Positions 35,445 to 45,739 of a stretch of DNA of 64,000 bases are shown in pieces. The position numbers and the translations under genes were made by a program. The stretch lies in contig CM067359.1 of assembly GCA_034401795.1 (NCBI GenBank), forward strand, positions 147,442,233 through 147,506,232, read 5' to 3'. Numbering within the stretch: the stretch's first letter is position 1; each line of letters starts with the position of its first letter. This stretch comes from Chaetoderma sp. LZ-2023a (lineage: Eukaryota; Mollusca; Caudofoveata; Chaetodermatida; Chaetodermatidae). The notes under the pieces are model-generated. The model was not told where the DNA came from and made no database searches. It worked only from the letters and a program-made list of their open reading frames with translations.

Positions 35445-35714
35445 TCGTCTATCTGCTCATCCGTCTCGTCGGACCAGAAAATGTACTATATTATATAAAG
35501 GTTCTCTTAAGAGCAGAAAGAAAACACGTGTAGCAGGTTAAACATCTAAGAAGTGACTGCTTTATTAAATAGCTCGTTCTACAAAGGAGGTCGCTGGACC
35601 ACGCATCTCAAACACGTGATAGAGTGCCCAGACGTAGGGGTATATCAGTTACATAGTATCTCAGTTCATTAGTTCAGCATTTTATATTTAACATAGTTGA
35701 TATATTTCCCGACA
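35445..35714 (-). repeat. Inverted LTR plus leader inside the BEL element
   Basis: Reverse complement of the 5' LTR and the first 30-odd bases of leader (TCGTCTATCTGCTCATCCGT at its start; CCCGACA at its end). It comes from a second BEL copy inserted or recombined in the opposite direction; the junction replaces the 5' end of the reverse transcriptase. Confidence 0.88.
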
Positions 35715-36564
35715 GTCAGCACGATTATTGGATACATATAACTCGATCATCACCGATCAGTTATCTCGCGGATTTATAGAACGTATACCCAATGATGACG
35801 TCACTAGTGGCCATTACATGGCCACTGTGTTAGCATGCGACGCAGACCCATGCGACGACCATGTCATGTGCGTTGATACTGTTGTCCTCAACTCAACAAC
35901 AGATGTTACAACACCATAAGAGACAAGCCTACAACATGTGATGGATATTACGCGAATTAACTCTCTCGGGAAAATTATTACGTGTGACGTCATATGTTCT
36001 TAGGTTCATATCCCGATTACGAAAACGTGCGTGTGTTGCACCGGATAAATACGTCACTGTGATGGAATTAAGCGATTCGAAGCGATTGTGTATTCAATCT
36101 GATGCATATACGTGTGAATGTAAGGCATTGCAAAGGAACTGTTTGAACATTTTTGGAAACGTTGGCGCAATGAGTACCTACCATCCCTTCGCGAGCAGCA
36201 AATATCAAACTATAAAAAGGGTCATAGTGACAATCTCATTCGTGTAGGTGATGCCGTGCTAGTGCATTCTGATACTGACAAACGCATTAATTGGCGATTA
36301 GCTAGGGTTGAGAAGCTTAATTATGGACTTGATAGACTTGTCAGATCGGCGGACATTAAAACCCAGAACGGTGTTACAAATAGACCCATTGCGAAACTCT
36401 ATCCTTTAGAAGTGCATACTAATGACATTTCTTCGGAAAATATTGACATTTCCAACGATGACGTTGTTGACGCACTACCACACCCACCGAATACCCGTAC
36501 TCGCCCAAACCGTCAAGCTGCAGTAAAAGCACGGTTGCTGTGGCAGTCAGCTATGTTAGATTAG
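35715..36564 (+). pseudogene. BEL/Pao reverse transcriptase traces and C-terminal domain (DUF5641-like)
   Basis: A short DTYNSIITDQLSRGFIERI segment at 35728 is typical of the BEL reverse transcriptase start, then the sequence is scrambled. From about 36240 the frame reads VGDAVLVHSDTDKRINWRLA, VEKLNYGLDRLVRSADIKTQ and PIAKLYPLEV, the C-terminal DUF5641-type domain, ending at 36564. Most reverse transcriptase, RNase H and integrase sequence is deleted. Confidence 0.75.
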
Positions 36565-36699
36565 ACATTCGTACAGTCATTAATTATTGGCATAGGACTC
36601 AAAATGATTTTATGTATAGACACTTACGTACTAGGTACTTATATACATATTGGTTTATATAACTGTAGTTATCGTTAACTTTAGCATGTACATTTCACC

Positions 36700-36845
36700 C
36701 TTTGAAACTTCATACATTGCCTATGAACTTTAGCATACAGTTTGAACACTTTAAAGACAATACCACTTTGAACTGTAGCATTGAACTCTTGAACTATGGC
36801 TTTATCATACGATTTGAACACTTTAAAGACAATACCTATTGGCCG
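36700..36845. repeat. Short tandem duplication upstream of the 3' LTR
   Basis: TTTGAACACTTTAAAGACAA occurs twice about 63 bp apart (near 36749 and 36812). Confidence 0.8.
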
Positions 36846-36875
36846 CCGGGAGTGTCGGGAAATATATCAACTATA

Positions 36876-38532
36876 CACCTGTGCAAAAGTTAAGCACCAC
36901 CCTATTTTTACGCACATGCGAGGGTATATTCATGTGCTATGAAGAAAACAATAGCATAAACATTTATGTACCCATCCATCTTAGTGCAAGAGGTAATAAT
37001 GCAACTAGAGGAATGCTGATTATGATGGTGGGGAAACACTGTATGTTTTTGTTTGAACTTGAAAACGAGGCCTGAATATGGTTACGTTGACACAACTGAC
37101 AACTATTGCCCTACAGTTGACACACGTGGCTAGATTGTCATTAATGGTGTCTGAAAACGAAGTTTAACATCTGTGCACGAGTTTGAGACTGTCATTATTA
37201 ATACTGGGTATATCCACCTTATGCCTGGATGACGGCCTGGACACGACGTCTCATGCTGGTCACCAACCGACTGATACGCCATTGTGGTATTCGTTGCCAT
37301 TCAAGATGGAGTGCGTCTGTTAATTCCTGTAGGTTCTGCACAGGAGGATACCTCCTTCTCACCATGTTTCCCAGAATGTCCCAGATATGCTCAATAGGGT
37401 TCATGTCAGGGCTCCTTGCTGGCCATGGTAGGGTTTCGATGGCATTCTGGCGGAGGTATTCATGCACAGCTCTAGCACTATGTGGTCGGGCGTTGTCATC
37501 CATGAATATAGGGTGGGTTCCAGGTACATGATTTACAAAATGAGGGACCACAACTCTATCCAGTGTGGAATCTTGATATCTTTGTCCATTTAGTGTTCCA
37601 GGTACAGTCAACAGATCCAGCTTACAATCAAATGAGATGCACCCCCATATCATAACGGAACCTCCACCAAATGGAACTTCTTCCATGATGTTACGTTGGT
37701 CGTACGCCGTGCGTCTGGACCTCCATACACGAGTTCGACCATCTGTGGCATGAAGCAGGAACCGACTTTCATCGGACCAGTGTACCCGTCTCCAGGATCT
37801 CATGTTCCAGTGTCTTCTTTCGTTGCACCACCTCAGACGCTCCTCTTTGTGGTGTGTAGTGAGGAGAGGACGTCTGACAGGTCTCCTAGCTTTCATGCCA
37901 GCAGCATACAGTCTCCTTTTGACGGTAGACATTGACACTCTATTGCGCGTTTCCCATTGCTGGCTGAGCACTCTGCTGTTGGTGAATGGAGATCTCCTAA
38001 CAAGGTGTACTAGGGCTCGATCATCACGGGCAGTAGTCTTCTTCGGTCTTCCAGATCTAGGCCTGTCCTTCACCTCGTTAGTTTGCCCATGTTTTGCAAT
38101 CAAACGACTGATTACAGTATGGTTAATGTTCAGCTGTCTGCCAATCTCTCTGCATGACATACCAGTGGTATGCATGCCTATGATTTGCCATTTCACACGA
38201 TCACTTAATCTTCGTCTTGCCATAGCGGTTCACAATCAAGAGCTAATTCTCTCTGTACAAACAAACCACGGTCATGAACACAAAATTCCTAATCTTGTCG
38301 CCTAAATCTGTATGTAATGTTCTACACCTCAAACTGGACTTTTGCATAACTGAACACGTGTGCTGTTTCCCGCCACGCACGGACATCAAGCGGCGTGAAG
38401 TCATGCATGCGTGTGCATTTCGTACTTGGAATTATGTCAGCTAACGCGGGGACAAAAAGTATGGCAGCCTAGTTGTACCATCATGTTTCTACGTTCTATT
38501 GTTTTTGCTGGTGCTTAACTTTTGCACAGGTG
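36876..38532 (-). mobile_element. Second Tc1-like (DD34E) transposon, apparently complete
   Basis: Perfect terminal inverted repeats of at least 23 bp starting CACCTGTGCAAAAGTTAAGC, flanked by TA duplications, inserted in the BEL 3' LTR. The sequence family is distinct from the 16.4-kb element. Confidence 0.95.
37219..38223 (-). CDS. Tc1-like transposase, intact, 334 aa
   Basis: Full-length frame without stops, starting MARRRLSDRVKWQIIGMHTT. Helix-turn-helix REIGRQLNINHTVISRL and RSGRPKKT linker at the N-terminus. Catalytic Asp in VHWSDESRF, second Asp in FMDDNARPH, Glu in DMNPIEHIWD with 34 residues between the last two (DD34E). GGGSVMIWG is present. It is clearly diverged from the other transposase in this window. 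Intact coding and perfect terminal repeats indicate a recent insertion, younger than the BEL element. Confidence 0.95.
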   Translation of the reverse strand: MARRRLSDRVKWQIIGMHTTGMSCREIGRQLNINHTVISRLIAKHGQTNEVKDRPRSGRPKKTTARDDRALVHLVRRSPFTNSRVLSQQWETRNRVSMSTVKRRLYAAGMKARRPVRRPLLTTHHKEERLRWCNERRHWNMRSWRRVHWSDESRFLLHATDGRTRVWRSRRTAYDQRNIMEEVPFGGGSVMIWGCISFDCKLDLLTVPGTLNGQRYQDSTLDRVVVPHFVNHVPGTHPIFMDDNARPHSARAVHEYLRQNAIETLPWPARSPDMNPIEHIWDILGNMVRRRYPPVQNLQELTDALHLEWQRIPQWRISRLVTSMRRRVQAVIQA

Positions 38533-38750
38533 TATATGTTAAATATAAAATGCTGAACTAATGAACTGAGATACTATGTAACTGATATACCCCTACGTCT
38601 GGGCACTCTATCACGTGGTTTGTAGATGCGTGGTCCATCGACCTCCTTTGTAGAACGAGCTATTTAATAAAGCAGTCACTTCCTAGATGTTTAACCTGCT
38701 ACACGTGTTTTCTTTCTGCTCTTAAGTGAACCTCTATATAATATAGTACA

Positions 38751-39010
38751 ATTAAATTAGTTTCAAAATATTCAACAGGTTGTCTGTATAGTTACCTTGA
38801 AATTGTGATCTGGAATTCAGGGTTAAAAGTATATAAATCGATCCCAACGCGCAAAGCATTAGCGGGACTTAGCTGGAAACGGATCCCTATAAATAAGCAT
38901 TTGCGGTGTGTGTTTAATTTGATGTTCCCTGCGTATAACCGTTTTGCTTGGGATTATGTATCTAAGCTAATCTTTCGGTGTATTGACGCATAAACACTTT
39001 CTCTATTTGC
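38751..39010 (-). repeat. Foldback family A element, half displaced by the BEL insertion
   Basis: TTAAATTAGTTTCAAAATAT directly after the LTR continues the family sequence whose other side ends at 33079. Confidence 0.7.
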
Positions 39011-39099
39011 ATAAAATAGTAGAGGGATCCGATCTGTCACTCAATAACTGACGTCATAATCAATTACGCCACTAGGTAGCTAACTTCACACAATCAGAA

Positions 39100-39440
39100 T
39101 GACGTATTATAACAGTATGATGAAAATCGAAAATGTCCGTCATATTGAATAGTATGTCTTTGATGGATTCACAATTCAATAAATATTATGTTCAATATTT
39201 TGAAACCAATTTGACTTAGAACGGATGCTTTCATCGCAGCAACATTCGCCAGTCAAAGTAGTTTCAAAATATTCAGCAAGTTTAACTGTACAGTTGCCTC
39301 GTATTTGGATTCTGGTAATTCACAGTTTAAAGTATATACAACGCGGCAATATCGACTTTGCGCGCAGGGATCAATATCGAATTTAATAAAGGCACAAGCA
39401 TTGGCCAGCGCCGCAGGGGCCAAAATCAAATTAGATACAT
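39100..39440 (-). repeat. Foldback family A element (reverse, diverged)
   Basis: Contains TTCAATATTTTGAAACCAAT, TCGCAGCAACATTCGCCAGT and AGTAGTTTCAAAATATTC. Confidence 0.65.
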
Positions 39441-39561
39441 GCATTGCAATATACGTACCGCAGTGGGCGGAGTATAATTAGACATGAGCACAGTTATGGC
39501 TAAACACGAATCTTCCATTGGGTGCTGTTGGCCGAAATCACCCTCTGATAACAAGACTCTA

Positions 39562-39610
39562 GGGCCGAAACCCACCAAACGCGGCGCGGCGCGACGAAGC
39601 GGCAGCGCAA
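39562..39610 (+). repeat. GC-rich terminal-repeat-like sequence (left)
   Basis: GGGCCGAAACCCACCAAACG followed by CGGCGCGG. Its inverse occurs at 43217-43265. Possibly the two ends of a 3.7-kb PIF/Harbinger-like element, or two separate short elements; no matching 3-bp target duplication was found. Confidence 0.5.
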
Positions 39611-39902
39611 CGCGTTTCAACGCCTTCCACCCTCGATGTCTGTTTCCACCAAGTAGGCTTTTTGCATGCTGAGAAATTTAACGATGAGCGTTATTTCGTA
39701 ATAACTCCGTTTAGAAGGCGCTTTTCTTGATTTAGTATTTAAAGTTACTAAATTACTACGTTAAAAAGTTAGGAAAATGACAGCTGAATAAGTTTTGCTC
39801 CTATTGCTTCTCCATTATCGGAGGCATCGCCGATGACATGGATTTTGGATACATCGCATCGTCCAGAGACGGAAAGCGCTTGTCGAATTTCATCGTTTAA
39901 TA

Positions 39903-40073
39903 TTAGAGCTCTACTTAGATGATGCTCAATTTCATCAATATTTCCGAATGCTTAAAATAATGTTTGAACAGCTTTTATGTCTTGTGGCCCCACAGATTGT
40001 AAGGATGCATACACCATACATAGAACCAATAGATGTGGAACAGCGGCTGGTATTAGGCCTATGCTTGAGGTAA
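39903..40073 (+). pseudogene. PIF/Harbinger transposase N-terminal fragment
   Basis: A 56-codon open stretch reads LYLDDAQFHQYFRMLKIMFE, LLCLVAPQIVRMHTPYIEPI and DVEQRLVLGLCLR. This matches the start of PIF/Harbinger (HARBI1-like) nucleases: 'F..YFRM....F..LL.LV.P.I...T.....I...+RL...L.'. The catalytic part is absent. Confidence 0.6.
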
Positions 40074-40079
40074 CTCATA

Positions 40080-40200
40080 CAGATAGACGCTAATGATGAT
40101 GAAGACGGCAATAGTAGTGGTGGTGGTGGCGGCGGCGGCGATGGCGGCTATGACGACGCTGCTGTTGCTGCTGCTGCTGATGATGATGATGATGCTGTCA
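40080..40200. repeat. GGTGGC/GATG/CTG trinucleotide-rich tract
   Basis: Mixed GGTGGC, GGCGGC, CTGCTG and GATGATG runs. Confidence 0.85.
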
Positions 40201-40224
40201 GTATTTTCCAGGTATCCGGTCTGG

Positions 40225-40500
40225 CAATAGAGGAATCCATTTCTAGCTATATCCCACCCATATATAGCTAAGCTCCGCCCACGCCCCCGCGCTTTAGGCG
40301 TGTTGGGGTCGACTTATATATTTTGAACTCTGACTTCCCAAAATCACATTTTCAAGGTAACTATTTAGTCATGCTGTTGGATATGTTGACCCCAATTTGA
40401 CTGGGTGCTATTGCTATGGCAACAAGAGCGCCGAGACAAATTAGTTTCAAAATATTCAACATAATACTTATTAAATATTAAATCCATCAACGACATGCAA
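40225..40500 (+). repeat. Foldback family A element
   Basis: CTAAGCTCCGCCCACGC, AATTTGACTGGGTGCTATTG, TTAGTTTCAAAATATTCAAC. A second partial copy follows at 40510-40640. Confidence 0.7.
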
Positions 40501-40756
40501 TAGAGTGATGCATTTCTAGCTATGCCCCGCCCATTTCTAGCTAAGCTATGCCCACGCTTTGTCTGTGTTGAGATCGATCTCGACCTGAATTCCATGAATC
40601 TCAATATCCCAATAAAAGTGTCGGGAACAAGAGAATAGACGAATTGTTTTGGTGAAAGCAGGTATATATGAAATGACGAGCATACTTTCCTGGACACTTC
40701 TAGCTCTTGTTGAAGGAGACATGCTGGCCAATGGAGGGATCCGATCTCTCACTCAC

Positions 40757-40853
40757 ATATATGGCGCTATGATCAACAAGAGAGTCAGCTTCCTGACTAT
40801 AGATAGGATTTCGCGGGCACGCACCCAGGACTGGGTGTAGTATTGAGCAAAGT
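40757..40853 (-). CDS. cNBD gene, first exon recognised
   Basis: Acceptor ATATCTAACAG and a perfect donor GTGAGT. The 97 bases begin two bases and end two bases into codons, and the join to the 29.3-kb exon is in frame. It encodes FAQYYTQSWVRAREILSIVR then KLTLLLIIAPY, a basic-hydrophobic helix like the R/K-rich helix N-terminal to cNBDs in CNBD2-like proteins. Earlier exons and the start codon are not identified. The call rests on splice sites plus phase rather than on a domain. Confidence 0.65.
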
Positions 40854-41009
40854 CTGTTAGATATGTCCCCACCCTCACCGCTCCTCTGCATCTGCATTTC
40901 TCGTAGTAAATAGAAACTTTCAATAATTATCTATGAATGTATTCTATTTTTACCCATTTCTCATGAAAATACTTTAGTTGATCTCATTGATCATGCAAAA
41001 TATGGTCAA

Positions 41010-41135
41010 GAAAAGCTAAATATTTGCTCATTGAGTGGCCTTTTCGGGAAGGATGTGGTGCATTCTCTGAAAATCTACCGCTGGAATGACAGGCTCGGTT
41101 ATGGAAGTAGTCATTCCAGTGGTGGGGTTTGGGGA
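41010..41135. repeat. Foldback family B element (copy 2, diverged)
   Basis: CTGGAATGACAGGCTCGGTT followed by TAGTCATTCCAG: same fold with a shortened core. Confidence 0.75.
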
Positions 41136-41329
41136 TTGTGTTCTCTTGACAACAGACTTCAGATATTCGATTTACGCTTTCACGTTTTATCGAATTCGAC
41201 AAATCTGTGGAATCATTAGATTCGACTTCAGATTTTATACTTACATGGTCAGATTTTATAGAATTCGACAATTCTGAACCGATTAAGCTGATCGTAAGAA
41301 GGGCCTTAAGATCATTTAGATTGCGCATT

Positions 41330-41780
41330 TTGATTGTGACGTCAGTCTAAGTGTGACGCAATTGACTATGACGTCTTATACTTGAGTTACAGATCGGCGT
41401 CATCCAGTTGTAGATCCTCGGTAGACAATTCACCTTTCCAGAGTACCCATCTATCATTCTGACGTCATAATCAGCCAAACGGTATGTGGGACGGCGTCAT
41501 AATCATGACGTCATAAATGATTCTATTTGGTCCGTATTTAACTCTTAATAGTCCAACACGTTGTACGAATTGTGTCTACTATTTAACAAACATGCTGTTG
41601 AATATTTTAGTTCCAAAACCTTAAATATCTTACCTGTATAGTTTTCTAGAAATTGATAGTCAGGGCGTTTGGGAACCGATCGATCCCAGCTCGAGCGCAG
41701 CGTAGTTGGAGCTTAGCTAAAGATGGGCGGGGCATAGCTGAAAATGGAAAGGTCCATTTTCACTGATGTCATCAAACACC
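41330..41780 (-). repeat. Foldback family A element (reverse) with several CRE-like sites
   Basis: TGACGTCA-type palindromes at about 41337, 41459 and 41508 precede AACATGCTGTTGAATATTTT and GGGGCATAGCTGAAAATGG. Confidence 0.65.
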
Positions 41781-41799
41781 AGACGTATTACGTCATAAT

Positions 41800-42560
41800 A
41801 GAAAACTGACGTCGTGTAATGACGCTGTGAAAAAATGGCGTCTTTATTAACCATCCACTCACACGCACATCAACACGCGTGCACACCATTCCATTGAAAT
41901 TTCTATTGAAATAAACTAAAAAATAGGCCTACTGATTTTTTGCCCGAACAGCTGCAAAAAGCTTTATGTCATGTTCATTACCTGTCTAAATTAAATTGTG
42001 TGGTTCTTTAATTATATTACAGTATTCTCATAAGTAGTATTTATTATATTCGCTTTGCTATTATGTATGGTGTCCATTATTTCTATTATACTCCTCTTGA
42101 TATTGCTCAAGATGTGGTTGGGCGGATGTAATTTGATTTTTGGAAACTCCATTTCCATGGCTCTACACTACACTACGGACACCGCACCTGCTTAACCCGC
42201 CACTGACTATATCGGTAGTAAATTATATGAAAACTATGGGCATTAGAAGTAGGATGAGTTGATAAGAATAATGATAAATTTGGGCTGTGAAGAGTAAACT
42301 GAGGATTGGTCGATTGATATGAATAATAGTACTAATTAATTACGTTTGAGATTCAATTTCTTGCTGATAGATGAGGACCAAGAATTCTCTCTGATAGGTG
42401 TTATGATAATCTCCGCAACTTTTATCATGCAATTGCCGGTGCTTTTCTACACCAATTATCAGTTTCTCTTCCGTATTTCCGAAGGAAAACACCAATTCAG
42501 AAAGGCAAATGTATGTCAGACGCAAATAGCATATACAAATTTAATAGAACCTTATTAAAC
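41800..42560. other. Presumed intergenic DNA, nothing firm
   Basis: AT-rich. This lies where 5' exons of the cNBD gene would be expected (41-47 kb), but none could be recognised. Confidence 0.4.
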
Positions 42561-42568
42561 TCGAAAGT

Positions 42569-42570
<2 letters not shown>

Positions 42571-42631
<61 letters not shown>

Positions 42632-42632
42632 A
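42571..42632. repeat. (ATC)n microsatellite
   Basis: About 20 units. Confidence 0.95.
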
Positions 42633-42755
42633 CGGCTTATCTTTATGAGTTACTTCAAGCATATTGACAGCCGCTGTTCCACATCTATTGGTTCTGTATA
42701 TTCTGCATGCATCCTTGCATTATCAGCATCCTTGTTAATCTCACCATTGCCATTT

Positions 42756-42756
<1 letters not shown>

Positions 42757-42813
<57 letters not shown>

Positions 42814-42814
42814 T
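42757..42814. repeat. (CGT)n microsatellite
   Basis: About 19 units, CpG-rich. Confidence 0.95.
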
Positions 42815-43216
42815 GTCTGGGAAACTGTTTTAAGATAAGTCTGTTAAAATTACAGTTTGTTTAATAGTTTGTGTTTTTTTATGTGAAACGTTTTGAAATT
42901 TTATCTTATTTTTCCCGGGTATAATATAATTCTTGGAGCAGTTCCTTTCGTTGAAAAGTTCACACGTGATGATATAATATTCATCACCTGACTATGTCAT
43001 TCCGTGTGCATAAAGAACTAAAGCGCAGACTGACAGTATATGCGAGGAATGGTGTTCACCACCAGGCATGTCATGTCAAGGCGGTAGAATCGTGCGAAGC
43101 GACAGACAGAAAGGAAGGCCTTGGCGGTTTTTCGCGCAATATTTACGGCACGCTTCAATGCATTGTCGTTCCGAGTTCGGTAGAAACGCCTTCATGGCTT
43201 TGTAGATGTTTTTATG

Positions 43217-43265
43217 CCACCGCGGCGCGCTACCGCGCCGCACCGCGTTTGGTGGGTTTAGGTCC
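43217..43265 (-). repeat. GC-rich terminal-repeat-like sequence (right)
   Basis: CCGCGTTTGGTGGGTTTAGG is the inverse of the 39562 block, with CGGCGCGCTACCGCGCCG on the inner side. Confidence 0.5.
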
Positions 43266-43339
43266 GTTTTATAAGTCGAACCATCTGTCGCGCCGCGCTA
43301 ATGACGACTGGTTGATTTATATTTATATATCTGATAAAT

Positions 43340-44436
43340 AAAGGAAAAAAACCCTGTATTGTATTTTTATTGATTTCACCAAAGCGTTTGATTATGTAGT
43401 GTGAGATTGTTTATGGCACAAATTGTTAAACTTAGGAGTAACGGGTAATATGATAAACATTCTTATGTCAATGTATGAAAGGGGTAAGACATCGGTGAGA
43501 GTAAATTCTACATTATCTGTAAATTTTGAATGCAAAACTGGGGTGAGACAAGGGGAAAGCCTGTCACCGCTCCCTTTCGCGATGCATTTAAATGACTTGG
43601 AAAACGAGCTACTTAGCAAAGGTTGCGATGGTATTGAGTTAGTGTTTTTAAAGTTGTTCCTAATTTATTGGATTAATACCTGGCCATTATTGTAAACTCT
43701 TTGATAAATTAATAACCCATGTACTGTCATATGGCTGCGAGGTTTGGGGATGTCATCAAGCATACGATATAGAAAAATGTCACCTTAGATTTTGCAAAAA
43801 AACAGTTACATGTAAAACAGTCCACGCCAAATGACATTATCTACGGGGAGTTATGAAGACTTCCACTTCGTGTCTCAAGAGAGATAAGAATGATACAATA
43901 TCGGTTTAAATTTGAGATTTTGGGAATAATAGGATAGTAAAATGTGTATATATGGCACTGTACAATGACTGCATTGTAAATAATGAATGTAAAAATTGGT
44001 TTTCACAGTTTAGAGATATGTTATGTTTACGTGGTTTTAATTACATTTGGGAATCGGAATGTCAATATATGGACAGAAATTATGTTATTACGTTATACAA
44101 ACAAAGGTCTTTAGACATGTTCTTCCAAGAGTGGAGGGGGGGGGGGGGCGACTCGAATTAAGCAATACAACTTTGTTGTATAAACATATTTCTGACGAAC
44201 TTACATACAAATGTTATTTAGATAAGGTAAAGATTGAAAACATCGACTGGCTTTAAGTAGAATTCGAACTAGATCTCATAGACTTCATGTAGAAACGGAT
44301 AAATGGCACAAACCAATTTCAACGCCACTAAGTGAACGAAAATGCTCTTTCTGTCACGATATTGAGGACGAGTTTCATTTTATTATTTTATGTCCAATGT
44401 ATTTAGATTTGAGGAAAAAGTATATCAAAAAGTAGG
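43340..44436 (+). pseudogene. Decayed LINE reverse transcriptase
   Basis: IFIDFTKAFD (motif A), then NLGVTGNMINILMSMYERGK and ECKTGVRQGESLSP; the YADD region is lost. After 43700 degraded pieces include SYGCEVWGCHQAYDIEK and ECKNWFSQFRDML. The end is the zinc-like KCSFCHDIEDEFHFIILCPM near 44340-44400. Several frameshifts and stops. It resembles the reverse transcriptases widespread in bivalves and other marine invertebrates; the clade was not determined. Confidence 0.75.
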
Positions 44437-44683
44437 CCTATTACTGGTTTCGTCCAAATGTTTATAAACTATCATAGCTCTTGCAGTCCACTAACGGCAA
44501 TGTTTTAAAGAAACCGGAAGCAAATGTTTACGTTTACAGTGCTTTCCTGAAGCGTAATGAACTAAACGAATGAGCATTTTCTCCAAAAAATTTTACAACA
44601 CAGTGGCATTATCTTGAGAATCACTGTAGGATAGCATACCGTCATGGGAGGGGAATTTGTAGGGTAGGGGTACGACTTAACCG

Positions 44684-44687
44684 AGTG

Positions 44688-44727
<40 letters not shown>

Positions 44728-44768
44728 TGTGTGCGTACGTGCGTGCGTGGGTGCGTGCGTGCGTGAGC
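44684..44768. repeat. (GTGC)n microsatellite
   Basis: Tetranucleotide run; its reverse gives artefactual THARTHAR frames. Confidence 0.95.
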
Positions 44769-44923
44769 GTATGTGTGCACAGGGTTGCGTGGAGTGGGGA
44801 GTGAGTATAAGTGAGGGTGTTTGATACTGAAAACGAGAACATAAATTGGTCAGTTCATCTGTATAATTAATTTCAAAATGTTACCAAATTGTGAATTTAT
44901 TACTCTGCATTCAGTTCATACCC

Positions 44924-44934
44924 TGCGTGCGTGC

Positions 44935-45023
<89 letters not shown>

Positions 45024-45120
45024 TACGTGCGTGCGTGCGTGCGTGCGTGCGTGTTTGTGTGCCTGCACGCGCGTACCCGTGTGTGTGCGTGTGCATGCAC
45101 GTGTGTGTGTAAGAGTATGT
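44924..45120. repeat. (GTGC)n microsatellite
   Basis: About 130 bp of GTGC, then degraded GTGTGTGC. Confidence 0.95.
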
Positions 45121-45339
45121 ACATACATATGTTTTCCTAGTCATCCGCCAATAGTAATTGTAGCACTGTATGTACACTCAAGGACCGATGGTCTATTGTG
45201 GAAATAAACTATATATATAGTGGACTCTGCCATTTTCAGTCAGATTTAGCTGGCATGGCACAGGAGAAGCTCGACTTATAAATCGTGCCTTAAGGTACTA
45301 GTTATACTAGCCCAGTACTGGCCCAATGCCGGACTGTAT

Positions 45340-45640
45340 AGAGCAAACCAGTTTTAGCTATTCTCAAACCATCTCTAGCCAAGCTCCACCCACGCTTTGT
45401 CCGTTTGGGATCAATTGATCCCTGTACTTTCTGAATCTCAATTTCCAGAAAATTAGATCGATAAGCTGTTGACTATTTTGAAACTAAATTGATTAGGTGC
45501 TGGTGCCGCCTATGGCAGCAACAGCGCCCAGTTAAATTAGTTTCAATATATTCAATAGCAATAGCCTGTTTATTAAGTAGTAAAGACACAATTTATAGTA
45601 TCATCAGTTGATGTTACGTCATGTGATTGTGTCTTTAGAT
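45340..45640 (+). repeat. Foldback family A element
   Basis: CAAGCTCCACCCACGCTTTG, a core GCCTATGGCAGCAACAGCGC and AGTAAAGACACAATT. Confidence 0.75.
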
Positions 45641-45739
45641 GCTTGATTGACAGATCTGAATCATGAATTATGAGATTGTGCTAGCTTGAATTTAATAATC
45701 TTCTGGCATTGCTTTAAGTAATTAACCCTTTAAATATGC

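Larger units (their letters stand above)
33080..38750 (+). mobile_element. BEL/Pao LTR retrotransposon, rearranged
   Basis: LTRs start TGTCGGGAAATATATC and end TATAATATAGTACA. Order: 5' LTR, gag, zinc knuckles, protease, an inverted LTR copy, traces of reverse transcriptase, the BEL C-terminal domain, and a 3' LTR split by a Tc1-like element. The central reverse transcriptase/integrase region is largely missing. It is inserted at TTAA within a family A foldback element: the flank ends CCCAGTTAA on the left and resumes TTAAATTAG on the right, with TTAA duplicated. Confidence 0.88.
36853..38750 (+). repeat. BEL/Pao 3' LTR, split by a Tc1-like element
   Basis: LTR sequence at 36853-36873 resumes at 38535. 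Together they correspond to the 5' LTR with the target TA duplicated. Confidence 0.88.

Noticed and set aside
41000..41328. Minus-strand ORF starting MRNLNDLKALL with a strong GTAAGT as a possible first cNBD exon
   Set aside because: The donor is in phase 0, while the 40.8-kb exon needs a preceding exon ending one base into a codon; the ORF also runs through a family B foldback and local GAATTCGACA repeats.
44562..45210. Long open frames encoding ACVRACVR / THARTHAR repeats here and at 19945-20190
   Set aside because: They are translations of GTGC tetranucleotide microsatellites, open in several frames on both strands; no gene evidence.
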